From Adenophora triphylla var. japonica (taxonomy: Eukaryota; Streptophyta; Magnoliopsida; Asterales; Campanulaceae): a stretch of 64,000 nucleotides of DNA. The notes beneath the pieces were generated by a model that ran no database searches, was not told where the DNA came from, and saw nothing but the letters and a program-made list of their open reading frames with translations. Positions 49,571 to 62,214 of this stretch are shown here, in pieces; position 1 is the stretch's first letter, and each line of letters begins with the position of its first letter. The stretch is from positions 1 through 64,000 of the forward strand of contig JAFEMH010001365.1 in NCBI GenBank assembly GCA_022495995.1, read 5' to 3'. Made by a program: the position numbers and the translations under genes.

Positions 49571-52098
49571 GGACCATTATTCTCCCCCTCACTTCGGGAA
49601 AGACTCTTACTTTGAAAAATGTGTACCATATTCCCTCTATGAGGAAGAATCTTGTATCCGTTCCTAAATTGGACGAAAATGGCTTTAAAGTAACCTTTCG
49701 CGCCCAACAAGTGAATATCACTAAAAATGGGACGTTTGTTGGAAAGGGCTACATTAAAGACCAAATGTATTTATTGAGCATTGATAATAAAATTACCAGT
49801 TCTTCTTACTTTGTTGATTCTAATTTTAATGTTGAAAAGCATGATTTTTGGCATTCTAGATTAGGACATATTGATATGAATGCAATGAGTCGTATGATTA
49901 AATATGAGTATATTCCTAAATCTTCGACTATTTATTCTATGAATAATTGTGAATGTTGCGCTCAATCTAAGTTGACTAAAACATCTTTTAAAAGTGTAGT
50001 AAGATCAACTAGGTTACTTGAGTTAATTCATACCGATATTTGTGACAACAAAGATATTTTGACAAGAGGTGGAAAACGTTATTTTATTACGTTCATTGAT
50101 GATTTTTCTAAGTTTGCATATGTGTATTTACTTAGAACAAAAGATGAAGCTTTTGACAAGTTTAAAATTTTCAAAGTCGAAGTTGAAAATCAAACCAATC
50201 TAAGGATAAAACGTTTAAGATCGGATAGAGGTGGTGAATATTTCCCAAACGAGATGATTTCATTTTGTCAACAAAATGGAATTGTTAGGGAATCTTCAGC
50301 ACCTAATACTCCACCACAAAATGGAGTAGCCGAGAGGAAAAATCGATCCTTAATGGAGATGGTTAGTGCCATGATTATAAATTCAAAATTACCAATGAGC
50401 TATTGGGGAGAGGCACTATTAAGTTCTTTTTACATTTGTAACAGAATTGTGAATAAACATATGAAAACTCCATACAAATTATTTAATGGGCGTAAGCCTA
50501 ATATTTCACATTTAAAAGTATGGGGTTGTGTTGCATATGTTTTAGATGCAACTTTGAAAAGAAATAAACTTGGGAGCAAAGCTGTGAAATCTATATTTAT
50601 TGGTTATTCTTCAATAAGCAAAGCATATAGATTTATGAGAATTAATGACAATCGTGTGTTTGAAGCTACGCGTGCTATTTTTTATGAACATTTGAACATA
50701 AAAAGTGTAGACAAGGTAGATATAAACCATGAATTGTCAAAAGAACTTGAAGTAGAAAATGCATCAAGTTCACATGATAATGGTGATGCCATTGCTAATG
50801 ATGAAAATTCAGACAACAATAAAAATGATGAAATAGTTGAGTTAAGGAGACCCAAAAGACAAAGAATTGAAAAGAACCTTGGTCCTGGCATGTTTACATA
50901 TATGTTAGAAGAGGATCCTAAAACTTTTCAAGAAGCTATGTCTTTGTCTGATTCAGACTTGTGGAAAAGAGCCATGGATGATGAAATCAAATCTATACTT
51001 AATAATGAAACATGGACTCTAGTCAATCCTCCTCCTAATACTAAACCTATTGGCTGCAAATGGGTTTTGAAAAAGAAACTCAAAACTGATGGTACTATTG
51101 ATAAGTACAAGGCAAGATTAGTAGCCAAAGGTTATAGTCAAAAAGAAGAAATTGACTATTTCGAAACATTTTCACCGGTCACTAAATTTACATCAATTAG
51201 AACTATGTTTGCTATAGCATCCGCCTATGGACTAGAGGTTCATCAAATGGATGTTAAAAAAACATTCTTAAATGGAGATTTAGATGAAGAGATTTACATA
51301 CAACAACCCGAGGGTTATGTCTCTAAAGGAGAAGAACATAAAGTATGTAAATTAAAGAAATCTCTATATGGACTTAAACAAGCACCAATTCAATGGTACA
51401 AGAAGTTTAAGCAAGAAATTCGAAAGTTTGGTTTTAAGAGTAGTAAAGTAGAAAGTTGTGTTTTTACTAAAGTTACTCTTAATTATAAAGTTGTTATAAC
51501 TTTATATGTTGATGACTTGCTAATATTTGGTTCTGATATTAGTTGTATTAATGAAACAAAGAACTATTTAAAGCAAGTGTTTGACATGAAGGACTTAGGT
51601 CCAGTAGATGTCATTTTGGGGGTTAAGGTGATCAAAAAGGACAAAACTTACATATTAACTCAATCACATTTCATTGAGGAAATATTAAAGAAGTTTAATT
51701 ATTTTGATTGCAAAATAAGTAAAAGTCCTATTGACCCTCATATGAAGTTAGTTCCAAATAAAGGCGAGGCCGTAAATCAAGGAGATTATGCCAAGATAAT
51801 TGGTAGCATAATGTATGTGGTTAATCATACAAGACCTGATCTTGCATGTGCAATTGGCATACTTAGCAGATTTACAAGTAATCCAAGTGAAGAACATTGG
51901 ACGGAACTAAAAAGAGTACTAAGGTACTTAAAATTTACAATAAACTATGGCTTACATTACAAGTGTAATTCACCTATACTTGAATGTTATAGTGATGCAA
52001 ATTGGGCATCAGATGTAACCAACTCCAAATCAACGAGTGGTTGGTTATTTACCATTGGAGGAGCCATAGTTGCTTGGTCTTCAAAAAGACAAACATGA
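49534..52098 (+). CDS. Copia pol: pre-integrase, integrase, reverse transcriptase, RNase H start
   Basis: 854 residues. Protease C-terminal half (LKNVYHIPSMRKNLVSVPKL). Pre-integrase finger (FWHSRLGHI, CECCAQSKL). Integrase Asp/Asp/Glu in IHTDICD, RSDRGGEYFP and GVAERKNRS, followed by YWGEALLSSFYICNR. Reverse transcriptase runs from about residue 470 ([38 protein letters not shown], catalytic YVDDLLIFGSD). RNase H starts (CYSDANWASDVTNSKSTSGW) and stops at a TGA (52096-52098) after SSKRQT. All catalytic residues seen are intact; the stop is a single change in an otherwise open frame. Confidence 0.92.
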   Translation: MGNASTSEVLGIGTIILPLTSGKTLTLKNVYHIPSMRKNLVSVPKLDENGFKVTFRAQQVNITKNGTFVGKGYIKDQMYLLSIDNKITSSSYFVDSNFNVEKHDFWHSRLGHIDMNAMSRMIKYEYIPKSSTIYSMNNCECCAQSKLTKTSFKSVVRSTRLLELIHTDICDNKDILTRGGKRYFITFIDDFSKFAYVYLLRTKDEAFDKFKIFKVEVENQTNLRIKRLRSDRGGEYFPNEMISFCQQNGIVRESSAPNTPPQNGVAERKNRSLMEMVSAMIINSKLPMSYWGEALLSSFYICNRIVNKHMKTPYKLFNGRKPNISHLKVWGCVAYVLDATLKRNKLGSKAVKSIFIGYSSISKAYRFMRINDNRVFEATRAIFYEHLNIKSVDKVDINHELSKELEVENASSSHDNGDAIANDENSDNNKNDEIVELRRPKRQRIEKNLGPGMFTYMLEEDPKTFQEAMSLSDSDLWKRAMDDEIKSILNNETWTLVNPPPNTKPIGCKWVLKKKLKTDGTIDKYKARLVAKGYSQKEEIDYFETFSPVTKFTSIRTMFAIASAYGLEVHQMDVKKTFLNGDLDEEIYIQQPEGYVSKGEEHKVCKLKKSLYGLKQAPIQWYKKFKQEIRKFGFKSSKVESCVFTKVTLNYKVVITLYVDDLLIFGSDISCINETKNYLKQVFDMKDLGPVDVILGVKVIKKDKTYILTQSHFIEEILKKFNYFDCKISKSPIDPHMKLVPNKGEAVNQGDYAKIIGSIMYVVNHTRPDLACAIGILSRFTSNPSEEHWTELKRVLRYLKFTINYGLHYKCNSPILECYSDANWASDVTNSKSTSGWLFTIGGAIVAWSSKRQT

Positions 52099-52104
52099 GT
52101 TGCT

Positions 52105-52452
52105 TTGTCTTCTATGGAATCTGTGTACATAGCCATGTCAATGGCTAGTAAAGATTTAATATGGTTTAGAAGATTTCTAAGAACAATACAATTTATTGAT
52201 TCTAAGAAAGGAGCCACAACTTTGTATTGTGATAATCAAGCTGCCATATTCAATACAAAGAATGAGAGAATATCAAATCATAGCAAACACATTGCTATGA
52301 GATATAATCATATTAGAGATATGGTTAAAAAGGGAAAGATAGCACTTGAGTATCTTCCTACAAATCAGATGTTAGCTGATCCACTAACAAAATCTTTATC
52401 AGGGGATAAAATTACAAAGGTCATGAGAGATATGGGACTATTACCGGTCTAA
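52105..52452 (+). pseudogene. Copia RNase H C-terminal part after the stop
   Basis: Same frame as the preceding pol, from SSMESVYIAMSMASKDLIWF to YCDNQAAIFNTKNERISNHS and MLADPLTKSLSG, ending DMGLLPV. The family Glu of the MES(E)Y block reads Val here (MESVY), so a metal-binding or structural residue may be lost. Confidence 0.88.
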
Positions 52453-53002
52453 ACAATGTCTTAATTGAAACCAACTTTATCTTAAGGTACAAGTCATAGA
52501 TTTGTCACCTTATGTTTAAAGTTAAAAGGAAATTCAATATTAGACATTGGTGAAATGGAAACTTTGATACATTTCGAGTGCATAACTTAAAAATAGTGGG
52601 GGTGTCACTATTTGAAAGTTTCATATCTGACCTATGCACTTTCATTACCACAACAAGATTAGGATGGATTCAAAATCCTTAATAGACTTATAGCTTTCGT
52701 AGAATGCGTTGTGGACATTCTCGATAAGTCTACCTATACAAGTAAAGAAGTGAGAGGCCGCTTCTTATGGATTACTCCGGTAAAATTCCTAGAGTACTTG
52801 TGAACACCAGGATTAAGCACAAGGCCCAACTACAAGGTGCTGCCAAGATCAAAAGGAACATGAAATCATACATGACGAGAATATGTCTCCCTAAAGGTTT
52901 CACATTCAACCATAAAGTTTAAGGCTCGTCCACTTAATGGGTATTCGTTATGTAAAGAAGCTGAAATTGTTTTGTGTCATTATATGTAAATAAGTGGGGG
53001 AT
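52453..53002 (+). other. 3' untranslated region and polypurine tract of copia 47535-53901
   Basis: About 540 bp with no ORF of note, ending in AAGTGGGGGAT (52993-53002), the plus-strand primer. Confidence 0.75.
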
Positions 53003-53901
53003 TGTTATATATAGTAGTATTCACATATAATACTTGGTCATCTCCCATATTGAGTTTGTAAACCAACCTTTCATTCATGGTATAAAGTCTTATTCTTCAT
53101 TTCTTGTTTTCTTGTGTCTTCTTTATCCCACATGGGATTACTAATAAAACTTGTGGAGCTAAACTTGTTATATAATAGCTAAGTTTGAAGAGTTCCTATA
53201 AGCTTGCTTGAGCTTTCCTCTATTATGGGAAAATATCAAGTATGGCTTAAAGTTTTGAGTATTATATTATATATATATATATATCTATAATTAATTTAAA
53301 TATTAAATTAATCTTAATACTGGTTATGGTATTAAGGAGGGAGGAAGTAAATCAGTTTAAACATTTAGGGTTGTGACTCTTTGAATAGTCATTTACAAAA
53401 GAGTATGACTGTTCGGAGGGGCACGCCCGGATCGGCCGTGCAAGGCGTAGAGCACGCCCGTGCAGGTACGGAGCGGTCGTGCCAATTTTGGTGACACGCC
53501 CGTGCAAAAGCATGGAGCGGCCGTGCAACTTTATTGACTCGGCCGTGCAGCTGAGGCACCAGTTCGAAAAAGTTGTGTCTTTTCAAGACGACAACACCAA
53601 CTCTATAAATAGGGCTGGTCTCCTTGGAACTGATATATAGAAATCACTGAGTTAATTACTTCCTGAGTCTTTCTTCTTAACAAATCTATTCTTCGAGTCA
53701 AACAGTTAAAGCTTCGATTATTGTTCCCGAGTTATTCAAAGAAGTGTAACTTTGAATAAGAGTGTGTAGGTTTTGTATCCTGGAGGTGAAATTCGTTGAG
53801 ACCATTACACCATAGTGGGACGAATTAAATACCTTAAAGATAACATCTTTTGGTGTGCCTAACCTACTGATTCCTTACCCACAATTGAGTCACATACAAC
53901 A
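53003..53901 (+). repeat. 3' LTR of copia 47535-53901
   Basis: 899 bp, with TATA box at 53604-53611 and a shorter TA repeat (53269-53284). Very similar to the 5' LTR outside the microsatellite. Confidence 0.92.
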
Positions 53902-54316
53902 TTTCTAAATCGCCAAATTTCAATAGAATTTCTCCAGTATGCATATTGATTTAATATACTGATTTCAAACATACTAATTTTAATTTCATTATCAGCGAGG
54001 TCACTAGGTCAAGGAAGGTTCCATGGTTTTAGAATTTACGAAAAACCAAGCCACGCTTACTAACTAATATACACTGCCAGCACTCCAACAATGGCGAAGA
54101 AGGAACACCCTCAATAGTATTTGTCTCTCTCTCAGCCGCAAGGCTTTGCTTCTCTTCCCTGGTTGTGCCCTTTCCGCCAAGAGTTTCTCTCTCTTTCTCT
54201 CTCTATAGAATTCGCTCTTTTAATCGCTGGTTATGGCACCTCACTAGAGCCTTAACACGCTAATTAAGATCTCGGAGGCTTAATTTATGGAAAGGCTCAA
54301 TGTTGTTAGGTCTTCA
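53902..54316 (+). other. Duplicated block segment between the two copia elements
   Basis: Aligns with 17096-17124 joined to 25587-26020. It contains the uninterrupted GAATT site of the gypsy element (53926-53930). No gene. Confidence 0.7.
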
Positions 54317-54830
54317 TGTTGGAATATTTTATGGACTTTACATATACTAGTATAATAAATAAAGTCTTTGGGCACATAGACGTATGTGCACTATAATTAA
54401 TTATATATGTCACATTAAATATTAAAGTATTTGGGCCTAATAAAGTGATCTACTAAAGTTGAAGGGGGCCCAAGTCATCTTTTATAAGTATGGGATCTAT
54501 AATTAATATGTGTAGATACCTAAGGGGCCTAGTTGTTAATCTATGATGGGCTGGCTAACATACTAGGTCAATATAAATATAGGGTTATGGTCCCCAATTG
54601 ACCTACCTAGGTTTTATTCTTTTGATTCCCATTATCATCTGAATTCTAAGAACCCTAAGGATCAATTGGAAGACAATAATCGTTCATCAAGTCTTCATCA
54701 AGTATTCTCCAAATATTGCTATGGATTCAGGTTTGTCTATCGTTCCATAATCTTTGATAACTTAAAGCATGATTGTCCTAGAATAAATATTCCGCATCAT
54801 TCTAGGGTTTATGTATAATTAATTCCATCA
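54317..54830 (+). repeat. 5' LTR of copia 54317-61132
   Basis: 514 bp; TATA box TATAAATA at 54572-54579. Confidence 0.93.
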
Positions 54831-54832
54831 AG

Positions 54833-54845
54833 TGGTATCAGAGCC
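54833..54845 (+). other. Primer binding site of copia 54317-61132
   Basis: TGGTATCAGAGCC two bases after the LTR, perfect initiator-tRNA-Met complement. Confidence 0.9.
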
Positions 54846-56081
<1,236 letters not shown>

Positions 56082-58937
56082 GTGAGCTTATTTGTTTTAT
56101 TTTTTGTTCTCTATTCAGTTAATTCATCAGCTTCTAATGTATCTGCTAACATCAACTCGATTCCCATGCTGAATGGGATGAATTTTAAGAGCTGGAAAGA
56201 AAATGTGCTGATTGTTCTGGGTGTTATGGATCTAGACCTTGCACTCAGGGAGCCAAAACCTGCTGACCTGACTAGCACGAGTACATCTCAAGCTAAGAAG
56301 GATATGGAAAAGTGGGAACGCTCAAATCGCATGTGTCTTATGATCATGAAGAAAAGCATCCCAGAATCATTCAGAGGCGATATAGATGATGAGAAAGTTG
56401 CAATGACATTCCTTACAGAGCTTGAAAAGCGTTTTGCTAAGAATAAAAGGGCAGAAACAAGCATGCTTTTGCGTAATCTTGTTGCCATGAGGTATAATGG
56501 TAAAGGGAACGTGCGTGAGTACATTATGGAGATGGCCAATTTGGCATCTAAACTTAAGGCTCTCAAGTTCGAGCTGTCGGATGACATGCTTGTTCATATG
56601 GTTATGATCTCTCTTCCACCACAGTTTGGGCAATTTGAAGTAACATTCAATTGCCAGAAGGAAAAGTGGACTCTTAATGAGTTCATTTCATTGTGTGTGC
56701 AAGAGGAATCAAGGTTAAAGTCTGAAAAGACTGAGAGTGCTCACTTTGCGGCTTCCTCTTCGGGCTATAACAAGAAAAGGAAGGCTAAAGAAACTGCGGT
56801 CAATGAGCCAAAGAAAAAGCAACATAAAGTATCAAAGGGACAAGCTAAGGATTTAGCAACGTCAACGTCCAAGGGACAAGATAAGGATCCAGGTTGCTTT
56901 TTCTGTAAGGAAATGGATCATATGAAGAGAGATTGCCCTAAATATCACGCATGGCGTGTAAAGAAAGGTATATCTCTTGCTTTTGTTTGTTCTGAGGTTA
57001 ATTTGGTTTCAGTGCCTAGACACACTTGGTGGTTAGATTCTCGTTCTTCTACTCACATCAGTGTGTCTATGCAGGGTTGCCTGAACTGCCGAAAGCCAAG
57101 TGATGCTGAAATATTCATCTATGTGGGTAACGACAATTCTATTGAAGTTGAACCAATTGGAACTTTTAGATTATTATTAAAGTCTGGATTTTATTTAGAT
57201 TTGTATGAGACACATGTGGTACCGTCTTTTAGACGGAATTTGGTTTCCATTTCAGTTTTGGACAAAGAAGGATTTACTTGTTCATTTGCAAATGGTGAAT
57301 GTCGTTTCTCGTACAATTCTAAGTTTATTGGATCTAGTACTTTATCGGTTTATGATAATCTTTATATGTTGGATACTGTTGCTTCATATCATGAAAACCT
57401 GCATGTGGAAACACGTGGTACTAAACTCAAATTTACTAACAATAATTCCATGTCATTATGGCACAAGCGATTAGGACATATATCAAAACAGAGAATGCAA
57501 AGGCTTGTGTCAGACGGAATTATTGAAACACTTGACAAATCAGATTATGAAATATGTGTTGAGTGTATTAAGGGAAAACAAACAGACAAAAGCAAATTAA
57601 AAGCTGAGAGAGCTATGAATGTTTTGGAATTAATTCATACGGATATATGTGGACCATTTCCTACACCCTCGTGGAATGGTCAAGAATATTTCATTACATT
57701 CATAGACGATTACTCTCGTTATGGTTACCTATATTTGATCCATGAAAAATCACAGGCATTGGATATGTTCAAAAAGTTTAAGGCCGAGGTTGAAAATCAA
57801 CATGGCAAAACAATAAAGAAAGTCAAATCTGACCGTGGTGGTGAATACTATGGCAGAAATGACGGATCAGGTGAACAACGTCCTGGGCCTTTTGCTAAAT
57901 ACCTAGAGGAGTGCGGTATCGTCCCTCAGTACACCATGCCAGGCAAACCTAGCATGAATGGTGTTGCTGAAAGACGAAATCGAACTTTACAGGAAATGGT
58001 GAGAAGTATGGTTAGTCATACTACTTTACCAGACTCACTCTGGGGAGAGGCATTAAAGACTGCAGTTTATCTCCTTAACAGGGTACCCACAAAGGCTGCT
58101 AACAAAACCCCTTATGAACTATGGACAGGCAAGAAACCTGTATTAAGGCATTTACACATCTGGGGATGTCCGGCTGAGGCTAGGCCTTACAGGCCTAATG
58201 AAAAGAAGTTGGACTCAAGGACTGTTAGTAGTTACTTTGTTGGTTACTCTGAAAGGTCAAGGGGCTTTAAGTTTTACGATCCCAAATCCAGAAACTTTTT
58301 TGACACGGGAAATGCTCAATTCTTTGAGGATGTTGAGCTTGTGGGGGGACAAGTTAGAGATGATTTTGTCTTTGAAGAGGTTCCGGTTACCATTCCTCTT
58401 CCTACAATTGTCCTTGACCATGATTTGGATCTCAATCCTGATGTGGTTCAAGAACAAAATTTGGATCAAGAAGACATTGTCAATATCCCTCTAGTTGTCC
58501 ATGAGGAACAAGCTCAACAACCTCAAGAACAAGTGCCTTTAAGAAGATCCACTAGAGAGAGACGAAGTGCCATTTCGGATGATTACTTGGTATTTCAAAA
58601 TGAACAAGAGGTAGACATTGGTCAATTGGAAGATGATCCAATCAATTTTCATGAGGCCATTGGTAGTTCTAACTCTCAAAAGTGGATAGTCGCTATGGAT
58701 GATGAGATTAAATCAATGAAAGACAATGATGTATGGGATCTTGTCCCATTGCCGGAAGGAGTGAAACCTATTGGTTGCAAATGGATATTTAAAACCAAAA
58801 GGGATTCACAGGGCAATGCGGAAAGACATAAGGCACGTCTTATCGCTAAGGGATTTACTCAGAAAGAAGGAATAGATTATAAAGAGCCTTCTCTCCGGTT
58901 TCTTCGAAAGACTCTTTTAGAATCATTATGGCATTAG
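56082..58937 (+). CDS. Copia gag-pol, first part (gag, protease, integrase, start of reverse transcriptase)
   Basis: 951 residues. The genuine start is uncertain: residues 1-17 are hydrophobic and probably intronic, while [19 protein letters not shown] onward is gag. UBN2 gag to about 230. CCHC knuckle [18 protein letters not shown] near 272. The protease motif reads [14 protein letters not shown], where the catalytic DSG has become DSR. Pre-integrase [10 protein letters not shown] and [10 protein letters not shown] follow. Integrase Asp/Asp/Glu lie in [19 protein letters not shown] and [11 protein letters not shown]. The reverse transcriptase begins [14 protein letters not shown] and loses frame after GIDYKE by a one-base deletion near 58888. 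Confidence 0.9.
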   Translation: MSLFVLFFVLYSVNSSASNVSANINSIPMLNGMNFKSWKENVLIVLGVMDLDLALREPKPADLTSTSTSQAKKDMEKWERSNRMCLMIMKKSIPESFRGDIDDEKVAMTFLTELEKRFAKNKRAETSMLLRNLVAMRYNGKGNVREYIMEMANLASKLKALKFELSDDMLVHMVMISLPPQFGQFEVTFNCQKEKWTLNEFISLCVQEESRLKSEKTESAHFAASSSGYNKKRKAKETAVNEPKKKQHKVSKGQAKDLATSTSKGQDKDPGCFFCKEMDHMKRDCPKYHAWRVKKGISLAFVCSEVNLVSVPRHTWWLDSRSSTHISVSMQGCLNCRKPSDAEIFIYVGNDNSIEVEPIGTFRLLLKSGFYLDLYETHVVPSFRRNLVSISVLDKEGFTCSFANGECRFSYNSKFIGSSTLSVYDNLYMLDTVASYHENLHVETRGTKLKFTNNNSMSLWHKRLGHISKQRMQRLVSDGIIETLDKSDYEICVECIKGKQTDKSKLKAERAMNVLELIHTDICGPFPTPSWNGQEYFITFIDDYSRYGYLYLIHEKSQALDMFKKFKAEVENQHGKTIKKVKSDRGGEYYGRNDGSGEQRPGPFAKYLEECGIVPQYTMPGKPSMNGVAERRNRTLQEMVRSMVSHTTLPDSLWGEALKTAVYLLNRVPTKAANKTPYELWTGKKPVLRHLHIWGCPAEARPYRPNEKKLDSRTVSSYFVGYSERSRGFKFYDPKSRNFFDTGNAQFFEDVELVGGQVRDDFVFEEVPVTIPLPTIVLDHDLDLNPDVVQEQNLDQEDIVNIPLVVHEEQAQQPQEQVPLRRSTRERRSAISDDYLVFQNEQEVDIGQLEDDPINFHEAIGSSNSQKWIVAMDDEIKSMKDNDVWDLVPLPEGVKPIGCKWIFKTKRDSQGNAERHKARLIAKGFTQKEGIDYKEPSLRFLRKTLLESLWH

Positions 58938-60211
58938 TGGCACATTATGACCTAGAGTTACATCAGATGGATGTTAAGACTTCGTTTCTTAATGGAGACA
59001 TTGAAGAAACAATTTATATGGTGCAACCAGAAACCTTGGTTTCAAAAGATTCAGAGGATATGGTATGCAAACTCAAGAAATCCATCTATGGACTCAAACA
59101 AGCATCCCGTCAGTGGTATTACAAATTTCATCAAGTTGTATTGTCATTTGGCTTCACGACAAATACAGTTGATGATTGTGTCTACCACAAGTTCAGTGGG
59201 AGTAAATATATTTTTCTGGTTTTATATGTGGATGACATCCTACTAGCCACAAATGATACGGACTTACTACATGAAACTAAGAGATTTCTCTCAAAGAAAT
59301 TTGAGATGAAAGATCTGGGAGATGCATCTTCTGTATTAGGAATTCAAATACACAGAGATCGTTCTCGAGGTATTCTTGGATTGTCACAAAAGAGTTACAT
59401 CGATAAGGTACTTAAGAGATTTGGCATGCAGGATTGTAAAATGGGTGACACCCTAGTGGCTAAAGGTGACAAATTCAATCTTGCTCAGTGCTCCAAGAAT
59501 GAGATTGAATCTAAGGAAATGAATAGAATCCCTTATGCTTCGGCTATAGGGAGCTTGATGTATGCTCAGGTTTGCACTCGCCCAGACCTAGCATTCATAG
59601 TTGGTGTTTTAGGCAGATACCTTAGAAATCCTGGAAAGGATCATTGGATAGCAGCCAAGAGGGTCATGCGTTATTTACAGAGAACAAAGGATTATATGCT
59701 CACTTACAGAAATTCGGATAGACTTGAGATCATTGGGTATTCGGATTCCGACTTTGCGGGATGCCAAGATAGTCGTAAGTCTACTTCGGGCTACGTTTAT
59801 CTACTTTGTGGAGGAGCAGTTTCTTGGAAGAGTGTTAAGCAGACACTTGTTGCTACTTCTACGATGGAGGCAGAGTTTGTGGCGTGTTATGAGGCATCAA
59901 ATCACGCAATTTGGTTGCGAAATTTTATCACTGGGCTACGCATATTAGGTGGCGTTGATAGGCCATTAAAGTTATTTTGTGATAATAAGTCGGCTGTTAT
60001 GTATTCTAATAACAACAAGAGCTCGTCTAAGTCTAAGAACATAGACATTAAATATCTTGCTGTTATGGAACGGATTCAGAGTGGACAGATTTGTATTGAG
60101 CATATTGGGACTAACTCCATGGTCGCGGTTCCGCTTACTAAGGGTGTAACACCGAAGGTTTTTTACGAGCACACTGCTTGTATGGGTGTTGTATCACTAG
60201 AGTATGCTTAG
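58928..60211 (+). CDS. Copia pol, second part (reverse transcriptase and RNase H)
   Basis: 427 residues in the frame entered after the deletion. Motifs: [36 protein letters not shown], catalytic [29 protein letters not shown]. RNase H has [39 protein letters not shown] and [20 protein letters not shown]. The usual last motif ADPLTKG reads AVPLTKG, replacing a conserved Asp. The frame ends at 60211, about 400 bp before the 3' LTR. The internal ATG at 58928 is not a natural start. Confidence 0.9.
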   Translation: MALVAHYDLELHQMDVKTSFLNGDIEETIYMVQPETLVSKDSEDMVCKLKKSIYGLKQASRQWYYKFHQVVLSFGFTTNTVDDCVYHKFSGSKYIFLVLYVDDILLATNDTDLLHETKRFLSKKFEMKDLGDASSVLGIQIHRDRSRGILGLSQKSYIDKVLKRFGMQDCKMGDTLVAKGDKFNLAQCSKNEIESKEMNRIPYASAIGSLMYAQVCTRPDLAFIVGVLGRYLRNPGKDHWIAAKRVMRYLQRTKDYMLTYRNSDRLEIIGYSDSDFAGCQDSRKSTSGYVYLLCGGAVSWKSVKQTLVATSTMEAEFVACYEASNHAIWLRNFITGLRILGGVDRPLKLFCDNKSAVMYSNNNKSSSKSKNIDIKYLAVMERIQSGQICIEHIGTNSMVAVPLTKGVTPKVFYEHTACMGVVSLEYA

Positions 60212-60618
60212 ATTGAGTGGGAGTTTTGTATTTCGCTCTTACATTTATTGTTATAAGTATATTTAGTTTTTCAGTTTTGGTTAATAAAGTTATTTTGCAC
60301 TCTGAATATTTGGTTGATCTCAAAATAAGGTTGGACCAGTTGAGAATAGACATGTGAAGATCACATTACATGTTATTCCATGCTACACATCCATACTTGA
60401 TCCATGTCATTTAGTTGAGTTAATATATGTGACCACTGATGGGTCTAGTTGCGTTAATAGTGACAAAAACCTCTTTGAACCTTATGTTGATTTGACTAAT
60501 GGACCGGATTGGTTTAAGATGACACAATTTGGTAAAGCATTGCTGTTAAGGTTTATATGTGATATGCAATTAAACTAAGATATTATACTATGTACATGTG
60601 TAAGTCCAAGTGGGAGAT
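60212..60618 (+). other. 3' untranslated region and polypurine tract of copia 54317-61132
   Basis: No gene. Ends CCAAGTGGGAGAT (60606-60618) immediately before the LTR. Confidence 0.85.
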
Positions 60619-61132
60619 TGTTGGAATATTTTATGGACTTTACATATACTAGTATAATAAATAAAGTCTTTGGGCACATAGACGTATGTGCACTATAATT
60701 AATTATATATGTCACATTAAATATTAAAGTATTTGGGCCTAATAATGTGATCTACTAAAGTAGAAGGGGGCCCAAGTCATCTTTTATAAGTATGTGATCT
60801 ATAATTAATATGTGTAGATACCTAAGGGGCCTAGTTGTTAATCTATGATGGACTGGCTAACATACTTGGTCAATATAAATATAGGGTTATGGTCCCCAAT
60901 TGACCTACCTAGGTTTTATTCTTTTGATCCCCATTATCATCTGAATTCTAAGAACCCTAAGGATCAATTGGAAGACAATAATCGTTCATCAAGTCTTCAT
61001 CACGTATTCTCCAAATATTGCTATGGATTCAGGTTTGTCTATCGTTCCATAATCTTTGATAACTTAAAGCATGATTGTCCTAGAATAAATATTCCGCATC
61101 ATTCTAGGGTTTATGTATAATTAATTTCATCA
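60619..61132 (+). repeat. 3' LTR of copia 54317-61132
   Basis: 514 bp, same length as the 5' LTR, with TATA box at 60874-60881. Confidence 0.93.
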
Positions 61133-61137
61133 CTTCA

Positions 61138-61640
61138 ATCTTACATTGTTATCAAACCTTGATACTTCCCCAGTGTTTTTCAATAAATATTCCTCTTTCA
61201 CTGTTTTGTCTCCGCCATTGTTAGACAAAACAGGGGGAAATCTTCCTCCTTCTTCTTCTTCATTCATTCGACCCACCTCACCCCTCCTACCGTCTTCTGA
61301 CCACAAACGTGCACCAGATCTGGACTCGTCGACGAATTCGATGGTGCAAAAATCTTCGCAAAACACCACCACAGTTGACTCCTAGCAAGACTCCGGTGAC
61401 TCCCACCATCTCCGACTCTCCTTATGTCCTCCGTCTGGCTGAATTGAAGGTTTAATAATGAGAATTATGGTGAATTGGGAGGGGAGGGTTTGGGGCTATT
61501 TGCCCCCCCCCCTCCCCAAATTAGGTCGAATTGCACTGCTACTGACTTTTGCCAACCAAATTTTTTCCAAGCCAGTGAGTGGTGCAACCCAATAGTAAGT
61601 ATTCAGTTGCTTGAATTTGTTATGAAGAAAGTCTGACCCA
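61138..61640 (+). other. Copy-2-specific segment of the duplicated block
   Basis: About 500 bp present here but replaced by about 25 bp in copy 1 (26018-26040). It contains a Ser/Pro-rich 79-residue frame (61146-61385, MLSNLDTSPVFFNKYSSFTV...) of unknown nature, a CTTCCTCCTTCTTC tract and a run of twelve C at 61503-61514. No terminal repeats were identified. Confidence 0.45.
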
Positions 61641-61969
61641 TTTGCCCCGTTTTCTTCAATTTTTTGATTGTGTTGAATTTCATTACTGTGCAGATTTATG
61701 ATGAATGAAGCAGTCACACATACTTGAATTTATGAAAACCTTTTTCTTGGTGAAATAATTTTGGTAAATGTTTTAAGTGTTTTTCCTGTAATTTTGAAGT
61801 GGTGGCGGAGGTGACATGGTGGCGGTGGCAACGTTTGGTGATGGTGATGGTTAGATTGTGTTAACTTTGGTGGTGGTGGTCGGTTAGGGTGGGGGTGCTA
61901 GCTTAAAAAGTGAAGAGAGAGTGATGGAATTGAAAATTAAAGTCTAAAAAACATTGACAATAATAAACG

Positions 61970-62214
61970 GAGAATTGTTATATAAACCCGTAAAATTCTT
62001 GAGTAAACCCGTAAAGCTAAATCCACCCCAAACAAATTAAATAAACCTCCCTTTCCCTTTATACCCTTGTCTTTATCCCCTCCCACACCCACACCCACAC
62101 CCACACCCACCCACCCATCCAATTAATTCTTCATTTACTCTCTCTCTCTCTCACACTCATCCTCAGCCAAAATCAGCCTTAGAGAGAGAAACAAAGAAAT
62201 TTTAGAGAGATCAT
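61970..62214. other. Spacer with CCCACA microsatellite
   Basis: Starts where the duplicated block ends. Holds two AAACCCGTAAA words (about 61984 and 62003), a (CCCACA)5-like tract at 62084-62110 and a TCTCTC tract. No gene. Confidence 0.6.

Larger units (their letters stand above)
47535..53901 (+). mobile_element. Ty1/copia retrotransposon, nearly intact
   Basis: LTRs of 956 and 899 bp (TGTTATAT...ACAACA), 5-bp duplication TTTCT (47530-47534, 53902-53906), unoccupied site at 17096-17100. Domain order gag, protease, integrase, reverse transcriptase, RNase H. Only two lesions were found: one frameshift near 49532 and one stop at 52096-52098. The LTR length difference comes mostly from a TA microsatellite. 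A young element. Confidence 0.92.

Noticed and set aside
48518..52452. Endogenous plant pararetrovirus
   Set aside because: The domain order gag-protease-integrase-RT-RNase H, LTRs and a 5-bp duplication identify Ty1/copia; no movement or coat-protein motif was seen.
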